Shown: positions 20,401 to 29,104 of the stretch, one piece after another
How the letters are laid out: the number at the start of each line of letters is the position of its first letter
Position numbering within the stretch: the stretch's first letter is position 1
Translations under genes and position numbers: made by a program
Source: a virus
Direction: 5' to 3' (one strand)
Virus record (IMG/VR): IMGVR_UViG_3300005913_000005
Location: 1 to 57,674 of that record
DNA length: 57,674 nucleotides
Notes under the pieces: model-generated
What the model was told of the DNA's origin: nothing
Seen by the model: only the letters and a program-made list of their open reading frames with translations
Databases searched by the model: none

Positions 20401-23400
20401 CATTTTGACCATCATCGCTGTACTTGTTGGTTAACACAATGTTAATACCATTTGTATCAACGTCAAATGTGTTTGCAAATTTAATCAAGTTGTTTTGATT
20501 TAGAGTTGAATCACCTTGTAATTCAATACCACTGTCATTAGGTACATATCCTAAAAAGTCTGTGTGTGTATCTTGTAAATCCCATAAACTTAATTGCCAA
20601 GAATTTGCACTGATGTTTGTTTTTGCTTTGTATAACTGATTGCTAAACACAACTAATTCATCTTTTAGGTAATCAGTTTGATCATCAAACACGCCCATAT
20701 AATATTGATCAACACCCAGACGCCAATTTTTTGTAGCACTGTAATCTACAAAATAAATTTTTCCTGGTAAACTAGAAGTTCCATTACCTTCAGCACCAAT
20801 AAATGCTGTTGTAACATTTCCAACATCACGTAATTGAATTTTACTTCCTAACCTTAAACCACTTTGAGTGTCAGGCACAGTGTATGCTGAATTGTATTCG
20901 AACAGACCTTTTGTGTTCTTTTTGTAAATTAAAAATGCACCTTGATTGGTGTAAACACTCTGAACACCTTCCCCAATTGGAATATTGTATGTTTGGACCC
21001 AATCTCTGTTTTGGCTTCCTGGTATGTTAGCACTTTGATTGATTCCTGGTACATTTTCAAATTCGTCCCATATCCAGTACTCCATATCGTTAACTGTGTA
21101 GAAGTCAGGATTTCCAGATGCTGTAATAGATGATGTATGTTGGAAAACTAAAATGTCTCCGTCTGCATTTCCTGATTGAACTGTTTGTTCAATAGATCCT
21201 ATAGTTCTGTTTACACCTCCGCCTATTCTAGTGATAGTTGATGGTGCACTGGCATTAGATCCTAAACTGAACTGTTTGTTGTTTGAATTATTAAAGTAAA
21301 TTCTTATTTTTTCTAATCCTATAAACTGAACAAACGTAACATCTGCCTGTGCTTGAGTGTTAGGATCATATATTTGATGCACTCCTGCTGATGGGAAATA
21401 ATAATTTGCATTGTTGTCTGGCTGTGAATCTACATCAACATAACCTTCCCATATGTCTACTACTTCTTTAAGTCCATTTGTGTCGTCACTGTCAATATTC
21501 AATCCGGCAAAATCAAAAGCGCCTGAATCAACATTATTAAACCAAACACTTACGTAGTTGGTTGAATTGCTGGAATTTAATGTGCTGTCATGAGCTATGT
21601 CGTAACCTGTTCTTACAAACCATTTATTGCTTAAAATTGCTTGAGGACTTGGATTAGTGACCCATGTGTTTGATCCTGCGTCAATGTAATACTCTTGATA
21701 ATATGTTCCAATTCCAAATTGTGCTTTTACCAATGGTGCTTGAGGTGTCGTTGGAGCAATAGGTTGTTCCATTGAACTGAAAAATCTATTAGTGTCTCTA
21801 ACTTCATTTAATACTTTTATGTCTTGAATTACAATGTTGGTTGTAACATCTGATCCTGCATTTGTGGTTACATTAGCACCTATGTTTATTTTCCACCAAC
21901 CACCAAGGTAATCGTAGTCTTCTGAATTCACTCTTGAATACACTCCTATAGGCAATATATCCAAAGTTAAACTTCCGCTTTCAGCAAATACACCACTCAC
22001 ATCTTTAAGATATATTATAGATTTTGCGGCAACTTTTCTCACATACACCACAGTACCTTGTGCTGTGTCTGTGTTTAATAAATTTCCTACAACAGGATCT
22101 GTTAATGTGTTTGATACTTCTAAAATTTCGTCAATCTTTTCTTGAATAGGCATATCAGCACCGCTGAAAATATTGTTTTTAATTGTTGGAGAGTCAACTC
22201 CATTAAAAGGTTGATTCGCCACTTTAGCATAATTGTTTCTGTCTATTGGATAATCACTACTGAAATCAACATAATCTAATATCAGTCTGTCACCTATTTT
22301 AGTTGCTGTGTACTGTTCTGTGGATGCTCTTACCAGTATATGATCTGTTGTTTGATTTAGGAATACACTGTCGCCTATCAATAAACTTGTTGTTTGGAAT
22401 CCCACGTTCTCTTTGTAAAAAGCAGATGAATCAAATGTTGAGAATAAATCCTGTGCTATTGCACCTTCCACTTGATTGGTTGCTCTCCAAAGTTGTTGTT
22501 TGTACTGAACTATGTTTCCAACATTGTAATTAGAACTTGTACTGTACACTCCTTTGTACTCAGTTTTTAAATTACTGGCATCAGGTGCACCTATTACTAC
22601 AAAATTTCCATCTGGAGAAATGTCAACTGCTTTACCAAAACTACTGTCTGGTCCAAACAGATCGATATTTGTTAACAATGGATCAGTTGTTGGTGCTTCA
22701 ATAATTTGTACTAATATTAATGATCCGCTCTCAGAACCTCTTGTGAATACATAAATTTTTCCATCTTCATCTGATGGTTGACTGACCAATACTGTTGAGT
22801 TTTGTTTGTTTGCGGCTATCACTGTGCCAAAACTTTGATCTCCTGATATGCTTGTGGAACTTAATTCATTGTGTTTTTTAAACACAAATTTATTGTTAAC
22901 AATTTTCCATTTACCGTCATCTGATTCGTTAATCCAAAATTTTTCATTATCTTTAAGACCTTGATCATTTATTCTTGTGTTGACGTCATTTATAGAATTT
23001 AATCTTGATTCAGTGAATCGTTTAATAAAGCCTACAGCAGATTCAATTGAAGCAAATCCTTCCACGTCTTCACATTGAATTGATGTTATTCCTACAAACG
23101 TAGATTTGAAAACATAATCTGTACCATTAGCATTTACTACAAATATTTCACCAACTGCTATGTCTGGATTATTCAATGTGTTTACTGAAATAACACTTCC
23201 GTCTTTGATAATCGACACAATTTGTTGATCTGTGTTGCTGTATCTTAAAACACTCCAAATACCTTTGTTGTTACCAATCCACACATACTGTCCTTCATCT
23301 AGAGTTGCTACACTTGTTGAAGTTAATAAGTCATCATACTGTGCCAGTGTTAATGAAATATCTATCGGATTTACAGGACCTGCAGTTTTGATAAATGTGT

Positions 23401-26400
23401 TTTTGTCATACTTCACAGGAAATGGTGTGTGTTGATAATCTTTAGGTGCTAGATAAGTCTGTCCCGATTGTATTCTGTAAACCAAATCAGTTGCTGTTGC
23501 TGGTTGATCATTTGTTAGTAAAATAGGTTGAGGATTTAATCTAACTTGAGTTTCATCTAGACTGTATTCTACTTCGTCAAAGGTGTCCACTGCTCCGTAT
23601 TGTCCTTTACGGATTGCCCACTCTTCAAAAAATTCTAAACTTTCTTTGTCGGCACTTGCTAGTGCATCAAACAATTTGGTAAGAGCATTCGCTGTTCCTT
23701 TTTCTTTAATATATCCTTGATAAAATTTATATTGGCTGACTTCATCGTTAATAATATTACTTAGGTATTCTCTAGGTTGATAACCAATTAAATGTTGAGC
23801 AAGTTTTTGTTGTTGTCTATCAAAGTTATCTGTGTCTAAATCATAGAAATCAGCAAATTGATTTGTTTGATAATCAAGGTTTGATAACAAACTGCTTTCT
23901 GGTTTGTTGTCTAATTTACGCCAATTGTTATCATTAAATTCTGTTGTTCCTTTTAATTTTGTGTTTGCTGTGTAATAGAATTGTTTATGTTTTACCACAT
24001 CACTCATTGAGTAATCGGTGTAAGGTTCCCAAAGTACAACTTTTGCTTCATCAAACACAAATCCTGGAATGTTTAAACTACCATCCCATTCTGTAACATA
24101 TCCTAACATTTTAATTCTATCCTGCTTGTACCCACTTGCTGGATCATAAATTAAATCGTTAAATGATGTTGTGTTATCTATTAAACATACATGTTCTTTT
24201 TGTACAAGTGGAACTTTAGCAAAGTATATTCCATTTATTGTGTTCTTTGTGAACAATTCAAACGTGTTTGATTTCCTAACAATTCGTAAATTTACTCTAT
24301 CCAGTTTATTACCATCTTCTTTTAACACACCATAAGAGTAGTAATTTTCTATAACATTATCAGTTGTAGCATATTGTGATGTAACAACTATTTTTTTGCT
24401 GGCAGGACTTAAACTGATTACTGCACCTTCGTCCCAGTTTTGTGTTGTCCAAAATAAAAATTCTTTAGCACTTAATTGCCAGTTAGCAACCAATTGTGTT
24501 GTTGGATCATATTGATCAAATTCAAAACCTTTGGCTTTAAGATATGATTCATATCCCAGTATCACATCAACAACTGTTTGAATATCATCAAACACTGTTC
24601 CGTATGCAACAGACTGAACTGTATCTATTAAAAAAGTTTTTCTTAAAACAGCAGATGCACCGCCTTCAGATGGTAATTCTACTAACTTGATAAACTTTGA
24701 ATCATCAAAGTTTGCAGTTGAAATATGTGTTTCATCAGTAGCATAAAAATTGTCTGCATATTTTACATAAGACCCACTGTCATATCTTTTGTTTTCACTC
24801 CAATTAACAAATGAAGAACTAATTCCTCCCACTGTTATTACTGGATCACTAGTTTGTTCAAATGGAGAATGGTATCTAATGTAAGGATCATTTTTATCAT
24901 ATCCTTTTAAACTGAAGCCACTTGCTAACTTTTCAATAATTAATCCACTGTAGGTCAAAATTTCTACTGGTGTAGACACATTGTAAATCAGTTGATAGTT
25001 TTCTTCTGGTACAAATAGTGTTGTTGAATTTAACGGAGTTTTACTGTCTAATAACAGTTTAAATTTGTCTTTGTTGCTGTATCCTCTTACTTTAAAGCCT
25101 ATTTGTGTTTGTAATCCAGCAAACTGTTTTTTGTAATCTGCATAGTTTGTTGTTTGAGAATTTTCAACTATTTCATAAACATAGTTTAATAATCCAGCAG
25201 TCAATGTTACTGTGCTGTCATCAACACTGCTCGGCCAGATAATATCTGTAGGTCTTATAGCAGTTGATGAATTGTACACAATCTGTCCACTAGCATTTCT
25301 AGTAATTTTATTTGTGTCTAATCCTATACCTATTGCTTTGTTTGGTTGATGTAAAATATAACTTTTTAAAAGTGCAAACGGATAATGCACACTTCTTCTC
25401 CATGTGTTTTCTATAGGAGAATAATCACCAAACTTAAATTTGTCTTTGGTAAGTTGTAATACTTGTCCTCTAGCATATGCACTATCATACGGACTTCTGA
25501 TGTTGCCTTCGCTGTCCACTGGGATATTGTTTGTTAAACCGGGTCTTTTGTATTTGTTTTTGATTACAATTTTTTTATTAGGTTCTCTTACAATACCTTT
25601 CTCTAAATCTTGCCACAAAATTAAATTGTCTTTTGTGTACGGTGCTGGACCATAAACAGTTTCCCACCATGTAGGTTCTTGAGAATATCCAAGCATTTCC
25701 CATGGAGCAATATTTGGTCTGTCGGTGTCGTAAGCATGAGTGTACACACCTCTCCAGAATCCTAACAAGTTTTCATTTTGAGGAGAAACCATATTGCCGT
25801 AATTCCAAGTCAAACTGTTTTCTTGTGTGTGATAAGTGTTTGCTGTATAATCTTCGTTGCCTGTAAATGTTAACCAGTCATTGAAATCGCCCAATAATGT
25901 TTTATTAATTGATTCAAATGTAAATTTATTTGTGCTGTATGCTCTTGGCACAAAAGATTTAATACCAAACAATTCATCATCGTATGTTGTTTTAATATTG
26001 TTAAAAATTCTTCTCTCCATTTCCAATATAGCATCATCTCTAAAGTCATTGAATGCAACTATGATACTTCCGTCATGCCCTTGAATAACGTTCACTGGAG
26101 TAATTGCTGTTGTGTCTGAATAAATTTTAGGAGTGTATTTTGGATATAGTCCTAATTTGGTTGGTGTTGCTGGAATGTGTGATCCGTTAGTTGTTTCAAA
26201 CTCGTTAACCACAATGATATCATCTAGTGCAACTGTTTTCGTAACTTGAACAAATCCGTCAACAAATACATAATCAACACCATGCACTAACTGTGTATCG
26301 TTGTGATACACGTACACTGCTTTAGTTGATAATGCTGTTAAATTAAAGTCATTAGACAGTGCAAAAAATTTATTATCTATATCTAAAACTGTGTGTCTAG

Positions 26401-29104
26401 TGGTTTTGAATGCACCAATACCCAGCATGTCTGTTTGGAAATACGGTAATGAATTATTATTGTCTCTGTTGAGTTTAATTAAAATTTTATCAACCACTTG
26501 ACTAGGAGTTCCGTCAAATCCTAAATCGTCCATAGCACTAATAAATGATCTTTTGAATTTAAAGTAATCGTTTTGACTTCTAGTGATTGCTGAAATTAAG
26601 TTTACATCTTTGTTGTTTAACAAGTACGAAGCCAACACCATTGGTCCACTGTGTTGTAAAAATTTTCTACCGTATTGTGTTGCATTTGGGAAGTCTCTTA
26701 AATTGCTAAATCCCGGAGTTACACCTTGAATGTCTTTTAATTCATTAGTAATCGATTTAACATGATCAGTTACTTGCCCAACTGTGAATTTTGTTGTTTT
26801 TGCATTGAGTGGGTTGGATTGTAAGTTTGTTGGAAATTCATAATGACCATTACTGTTTTTAGGTGTTGCACTGCTTGTTCTAATTACAACTATATCATTA
26901 ACTGTTAAATCAGTAGTGAAATTAACATATGCTTCATTATTGATTCTTAAAATTGACCAGTCAGTATTTTCAATTTTTTTAACATTATTAACAAATACAT
27001 TCAGGTTTAGATCATTTAAATCGCCACTCTTTTTGTAAACGTCAATGGCAAAATCATTTTTCTGATTGTTAGATGCAACATACTGTCTATTAACTTTTTG
27101 AAAACTGTCAGTGGGTGCTTTGGTCCAACCATTTACTGTTGTAAAGTTGCCACTAGCATTGTATTTTTTCAAAAATGCTGTTTCAGAAGTTAAAGTTCCG
27201 TTGATATTTTGTGATTGATATGTGTAATTTTTGTTTAATAAATCAAAATCAAAAACAATATCTCCAATGTTTTCTACATTTGAATAAGTTAATGCAAATC
27301 CTAATTCAGTATCCACTGTGCCTGTACCTTCAACATAAGTGAATATTTTGTTACCCATAAACGAACTGTTAGGATACACAATACTGTCAGTGAAACTTAC
27401 GCCATTGCTATCAAACAAATCAAACAAAGGAGTTTGATTAACTTTATTTTTTACTTGTGCTGATTTCCATGTTGTTCCATTGTAATAAAACCATTTTCCT
27501 TGATTCGCATTTCCGTCAGTGGCCAAAATAGTTTCTCCTTGTGATGGAGAAGCATTTGCACTTTCAACCAAACTGATTTGAGTCGTAACTGTGGTTCCTT
27601 CAGTAAACTTAATAAATTTAACTTCAAATATTCTGTCTTTAACAAGAGGATCTGGATCAGCAGTAAACAACACCTTCATTCCATTTGTTAATGCAATGCC
27701 GTCAATGAAAAAACCTTGAGATCCTTCAACATCACTCATTACATCTGTTGTAACTGTGTCTATAAGATCAATATTTTCTTTCTTTTTAAAACCAAAATCA
27801 TATAGTTTGATGCCTGCTTCAAATTCAATGATAGGTCTTCGTGCTCTTGTGGCTTGATCAATGTTTGCAATTTGTCCGTTTGCTTTGGCACTTTCTTCTA
27901 TAACAGATTTATGAATCCATCTATTGGATCTACTCCAAGGATTTCTGTCTGGAGATGCTCTGTTTATAACAATGTAATCTTTATCAACAGCATACGATGT
28001 GGCTGTTCCAAATCCCACAGTGTCAAAGTTTTTTGAATCAAATGGAATTGGTGTTACATCAGTGAAAGCACTCTTTACTTCTAGTTCTTGTGCATTTATC
28101 AATTGAATTGCGTCACCCACACCTTCAACAAAATAATCTTTTTCAGCATATTCCACAGGTGTAACTGTGCCAGCAAAATTTATTTTCATACCATTTGATA
28201 ATGCTACTCCATCAGCAGTGGTGTAATTTTTTTTGCCTAATACTTCATTAGCAATATCTATTGTTGAATTTTCTTCAATGTCGTGTATTTGGATCAATCC
28301 CCAAGCATTAATATCGTTATCACTTCCGTAATATAGTTTTTCTGGTGCAGATTCTTTCACTTCAAAAGTTATAATTCCTTTTTCAACACTTTGCACATCG
28401 ATACCATCAGTAACATTGTACGAAGCATCTAGTATTCTTTGTGTTCTTATAACAAAAGGCAATCCTTCTGCATCAATATCAAACTTGTATGTTTGACCTT
28501 TGTATAATTTTAGTGTTGGGTTTGCTGTAAGCCCATTGGGCGTAAAGATGTAAGCATAGTTGTCTGATTGATCAGACTTTGTTACTGAGTATGTGCTAAT
28601 AACATTTCGCTGTTGTCCCGATATTGTAACTGTGGATGCACCATAAGGCATCCAAAAATATTCTCTGTAATTTACAAATTTGTCCCAATCGATTCTTGGT
28701 GACCAAGCATAATATTCTTGAGCATTAAGAACACTGTGATCAGAAACATCACCATTTAAATTTTGTATTTGATTAACAAAGTCTATGTAGTCTGAATAAA
28801 AGTTTACATTACCTAAATCGTCTTGTTGCACTATGCTGGGTTCAAATTTGTAATTTTCTCTATCAGCAGTTACTTCAGGCACATACAAATCAGATGCTTT
28901 GTAGGCATCTGTAATCTTACGTCCATAGTAAGCATTTAATTTTTCTAATGTTCCTTGAGATATTAGTTGGTCAACTGTGCTGTGTAAAAATTTGTTGTTG
29001 ACTGGAGTTCTAAAATACTTAGGTAAAAATTCTGAAGATTCTCTTTTACCGTCATCCTTGCCTGCAGGCAAACTGAAGTCTTTTTGATTGTTGTCGTATG
29101 CCAT
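14429..29104 (-). CDS. Giant virion structural protein (4,891 aa), probable baseplate/tail protein
   Basis: A single uninterrupted frame of 14.7 kb, about a quarter of the window. The N terminus (SSEFLPKYFRTPVN, then STVDQLISQGTLEKLNAYYG) matches the opening of very large structural proteins I associate with marine T4-like phages. FG-GAP/beta-propeller-like repeats occur near residues 2088-2165 (SSFGKAVDISPDGNFVVIGAP) and 2928-3070 (IDFGSDISISGDGELIAVGSP; QFGNTLSFSGDVLAV). Glycine-rich repeats lie near 3860 (GGTAYTNPPAVEITGGGGTG). A late segment near 4720-4760 (PGIVFIDGERIEYY...LRRGTFGTG) resembles a domain found in other phage appendage proteins. It sits immediately downstream of gp6 with a one-base overlap, where T4 has gp7-gp10, and no gp7, gp8 or gp10 is visible, so it may replace them (inference). 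Confidence 0.8.
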   Translation of the reverse strand: MAYDNNQKDFSLPAGKDDGKRESSEFLPKYFRTPVNNKFLHSTVDQLISQGTLEKLNAYYGRKITDAYKASDLYVPEVTADRENYKFEPSIVQQDDLGNVNFYSDYIDFVNQIQNLNGDVSDHSVLNAQEYYAWSPRIDWDKFVNYREYFWMPYGASTVTISGQQRNVISTYSVTKSDQSDNYAYIFTPNGLTANPTLKLYKGQTYKFDIDAEGLPFVIRTQRILDASYNVTDGIDVQSVEKGIITFEVKESAPEKLYYGSDNDINAWGLIQIHDIEENSTIDIANEVLGKKNYTTADGVALSNGMKINFAGTVTPVEYAEKDYFVEGVGDAIQLINAQELEVKSAFTDVTPIPFDSKNFDTVGFGTATSYAVDKDYIVINRASPDRNPWSRSNRWIHKSVIEESAKANGQIANIDQATRARRPIIEFEAGIKLYDFGFKKKENIDLIDTVTTDVMSDVEGSQGFFIDGIALTNGMKVLFTADPDPLVKDRIFEVKFIKFTEGTTVTTQISLVESANASPSQGETILATDGNANQGKWFYYNGTTWKSAQVKNKVNQTPLFDLFDSNGVSFTDSIVYPNSSFMGNKIFTYVEGTGTVDTELGFALTYSNVENIGDIVFDFDLLNKNYTYQSQNINGTLTSETAFLKKYNASGNFTTVNGWTKAPTDSFQKVNRQYVASNNQKNDFAIDVYKKSGDLNDLNLNVFVNNVKKIENTDWSILRINNEAYVNFTTDLTVNDIVVIRTSSATPKNSNGHYEFPTNLQSNPLNAKTTKFTVGQVTDHVKSITNELKDIQGVTPGFSNLRDFPNATQYGRKFLQHSGPMVLASYLLNNKDVNLISAITRSQNDYFKFKRSFISAMDDLGFDGTPSQVVDKILIKLNRDNNNSLPYFQTDMLGIGAFKTTRHTVLDIDNKFFALSNDFNLTALSTKAVYVYHNDTQLVHGVDYVFVDGFVQVTKTVALDDIIVVNEFETTNGSHIPATPTKLGLYPKYTPKIYSDTTAITPVNVIQGHDGSIIVAFNDFRDDAILEMERRIFNNIKTTYDDELFGIKSFVPRAYSTNKFTFESINKTLLGDFNDWLTFTGNEDYTANTYHTQENSLTWNYGNMVSPQNENLLGFWRGVYTHAYDTDRPNIAPWEMLGYSQEPTWWETVYGPAPYTKDNLILWQDLEKGIVREPNKKIVIKNKYKRPGLTNNIPVDSEGNIRSPYDSAYARGQVLQLTKDKFKFGDYSPIENTWRRSVHYPFALLKSYILHQPNKAIGIGLDTNKITRNASGQIVYNSSTAIRPTDIIWPSSVDDSTVTLTAGLLNYVYEIVENSQTTNYADYKKQFAGLQTQIGFKVRGYSNKDKFKLLLDSKTPLNSTTLFVPEENYQLIYNVSTPVEILTYSGLIIEKLASGFSLKGYDKNDPYIRYHSPFEQTSDPVITVGGISSSFVNWSENKRYDSGSYVKYADNFYATDETHISTANFDDSKFIKLVELPSEGGASAVLRKTFLIDTVQSVAYGTVFDDIQTVVDVILGYESYLKAKGFEFDQYDPTTQLVANWQLSAKEFLFWTTQNWDEGAVISLSPASKKIVVTSQYATTDNVIENYYSYGVLKEDGNKLDRVNLRIVRKSNTFELFTKNTINGIYFAKVPLVQKEHVCLIDNTTSFNDLIYDPASGYKQDRIKMLGYVTEWDGSLNIPGFVFDEAKVVLWEPYTDYSMSDVVKHKQFYYTANTKLKGTTEFNDNNWRKLDNKPESSLLSNLDYQTNQFADFYDLDTDNFDRQQQKLAQHLIGYQPREYLSNIINDEVSQYKFYQGYIKEKGTANALTKLFDALASADKESLEFFEEWAIRKGQYGAVDTFDEVEYSLDETQVRLNPQPILLTNDQPATATDLVYRIQSGQTYLAPKDYQHTPFPVKYDKNTFIKTAGPVNPIDISLTLAQYDDLLTSTSVATLDEGQYVWIGNNKGIWSVLRYSNTDQQIVSIIKDGSVISVNTLNNPDIAVGEIFVVNANGTDYVFKSTFVGITSIQCEDVEGFASIESAVGFIKRFTESRLNSINDVNTRINDQGLKDNEKFWINESDDGKWKIVNNKFVFKKHNELSSTSISGDQSFGTVIAANKQNSTVLVSQPSDEDGKIYVFTRGSESGSLILVQIIEAPTTDPLLTNIDLFGPDSSFGKAVDISPDGNFVVIGAPDASNLKTEYKGVYSTSSNYNVGNIVQYKQQLWRATNQVEGAIAQDLFSTFDSSAFYKENVGFQTTSLLIGDSVFLNQTTDHILVRASTEQYTATKIGDRLILDYVDFSSDYPIDRNNYAKVANQPFNGVDSPTIKNNIFSGADMPIQEKIDEILEVSNTLTDPVVGNLLNTDTAQGTVVYVRKVAAKSIIYLKDVSGVFAESGSLTLDILPIGVYSRVNSEDYDYLGGWWKINIGANVTTNAGSDVTTNIVIQDIKVLNEVRDTNRFFSSMEQPIAPTTPQAPLVKAQFGIGTYYQEYYIDAGSNTWVTNPSPQAILSNKWFVRTGYDIAHDSTLNSSNSTNYVSVWFNNVDSGAFDFAGLNIDSDDTNGLKEVVDIWEGYVDVDSQPDNNANYYFPSAGVHQIYDPNTQAQADVTFVQFIGLEKIRIYFNNSNNKQFSLGSNASAPSTITRIGGGVNRTIGSIEQTVQSGNADGDILVFQHTSSITASGNPDFYTVNDMEYWIWDEFENVPGINQSANIPGSQNRDWVQTYNIPIGEGVQSVYTNQGAFLIYKKNTKGLFEYNSAYTVPDTQSGLRLGSKIQLRDVGNVTTAFIGAEGNGTSSLPGKIYFVDYSATKNWRLGVDQYYMGVFDDQTDYLKDELVVFSNQLYKAKTNISANSWQLSLWDLQDTHTDFLGYVPNDSGIELQGDSTLNQNNLIKFANTFDVDTNGINIVLTNKYSDDGQNVVVYRQSDGHYSYKQTITPADDSAPIIDFGSDISISGDGELIAVGSPLKDVVDIDMGSVYVYKKVNNDSGQYTLNQTLVSPSKETSEQFGNTLSFSGDVLAVTSLKGDQQLSTLIDNGQTVFDGTMTKFVEIQSDVGSIHLYQKFENTLLYGEKFTYINDTLEQFGTNLLVNNNHVYVGLPKLQLANSQMGTLVDFRKSPTEFNWTSIHQSSEGIDQPDLSKIQGVFLYSKSTNKLLTTLDYVDPIFGKIPGPAESEISYKTNYDPAVYNSSTAVGTMDTTNHWDDTQVGKLWWNISKATYYYPYQSNIIFNNSYWNKLFVGASIDVHEWINSPYTPTQYNTISQSNEGSALGITGTVENTTDFVIKKVYDKIAGVLSNRYFYWVKSKTTTPEIETRTLSANAVENLIKDPRAQGYKYVTVFGKNKFALVNCDSFIQGNDTIISFRLNTIASKNNVHKEYALLTQGSATSILPKDIETVWFDSLIGYDSKSNPVPDPNLSDKLKYGTLQTPRQSWFANKQEALKQTIERVNTSLKTKLVVDEIDISNLIKSDPAPTINTGVFDTTVDTENELNFVGVGSVKPASLNITVTNGKISNVVITDAGKGYKSIPTYKIKSITGEGAVIGLTIDVNGSINSAKILQAGSNYKEDATIKVRTFSALVTADSTVDGKWAIYDYNSGDGWQKTKIQAFNVNLYWSYADWYETDYSQITAIDHLISQSYEINALDDSIGQIIKIETIGSGGWLLLKKIDDQIDVDYTVNYQTVGRQNGTIQFSDNLYAYSGNIGFDSNSFDVQLYDRQPIEETRVILETIRDKIFVEELAIEYNKMYFAGIQYALSENKLNDFVFKTSFIKAQHNVGQLEQKITFKNDNLSNYEDYVQEIKPYKSKIREYVSSYEKTELTNSVITDFDYAPKYINGVITPSKVTINNDQLVGADNITTYPDKNWKDNIGYKITAINIANGGTAYTNPPAVEITGGGGTGATGTAYIKNGVVYRINVTNSGSGYISSPTVTLSGSTTGTLAKASAVLGESLPRTTHIGIKFDRNTGDTFVTSLQRTETFTGNNSQLKFKLKWPMDLRTNTITVLVAGKKQLKSTFVYKNETDTTKTYTRQTGYIQFVLPPVNLSTISISYKINEDVLNTADRFALYQPTSGMPGKELAQVIDGIDYGGVEVRSIGFENNSGWGNEPYLQGEWDTFDESYEDEVFYLDGSTLTLNLANTLTSGIEYHIYQNGQRVDDPAFDIGAPTNILAQMNSLQGDGSTKTVDISMLETDNGDTIIVRKSTSDGAFLPDPTIVDTLIKGGDLAYSTAQGINAEDINVDGDGFVTETSAKGPEEFVPGQVLDTLDIQVYDRGQSSGSKINSYNYIGDGATTEFNFVDSPQSNTAIFLSVNNILYNTNQFTINYQDKYINLNQTPALGDKINFITMGNNGESILDVDAFTGDGSTVEYVTRAKFKAGNIQTFVKVNGEDATYSVIETDSSYAVPNRVAIRFNSAPTSDSYINIVVYESASQSFSEVTQDTFTGDGSTATYQMNQTPFTQTPFTNNVIVKVNNDVLRSGFHRKFTVSVLREYEFKNWQVLPGTINASEVRAYLNKVELTSSQYRWNPGNSSITLTGGVGVADDTLDVYIENGEYSVNDSGLITFTTAPTDLSTITVYQFSKHDVQDIDRTQYDVVAKLTVTVNTDDYYQYNQLTNGVVKLNRPAVDAQYVWVCLNGEWLAPSVDYTVSNNQMYLKINRTLSQNDEIDVIHFTAPSFVGKFAYRQFKDIMNRTHFKRIGDDKQYTLAQNLLWNDQKIVLIDGVGITEPSVASQLPGIVFIDGERIEYYKKDGNTLEQLRRGTFGTGIAEVHHANTDVYDQSAFQNVPYQDSFISETYTGADVVNNTLNIGFTPASVNQFELFVGGKRMRKNSISVYDPALGQDSPEADSTVPADFSVSGTTAVITFTNTPAENAQILLVRKQGKIWQTGADPLSQTENDIARFIRQKEVAVPQ

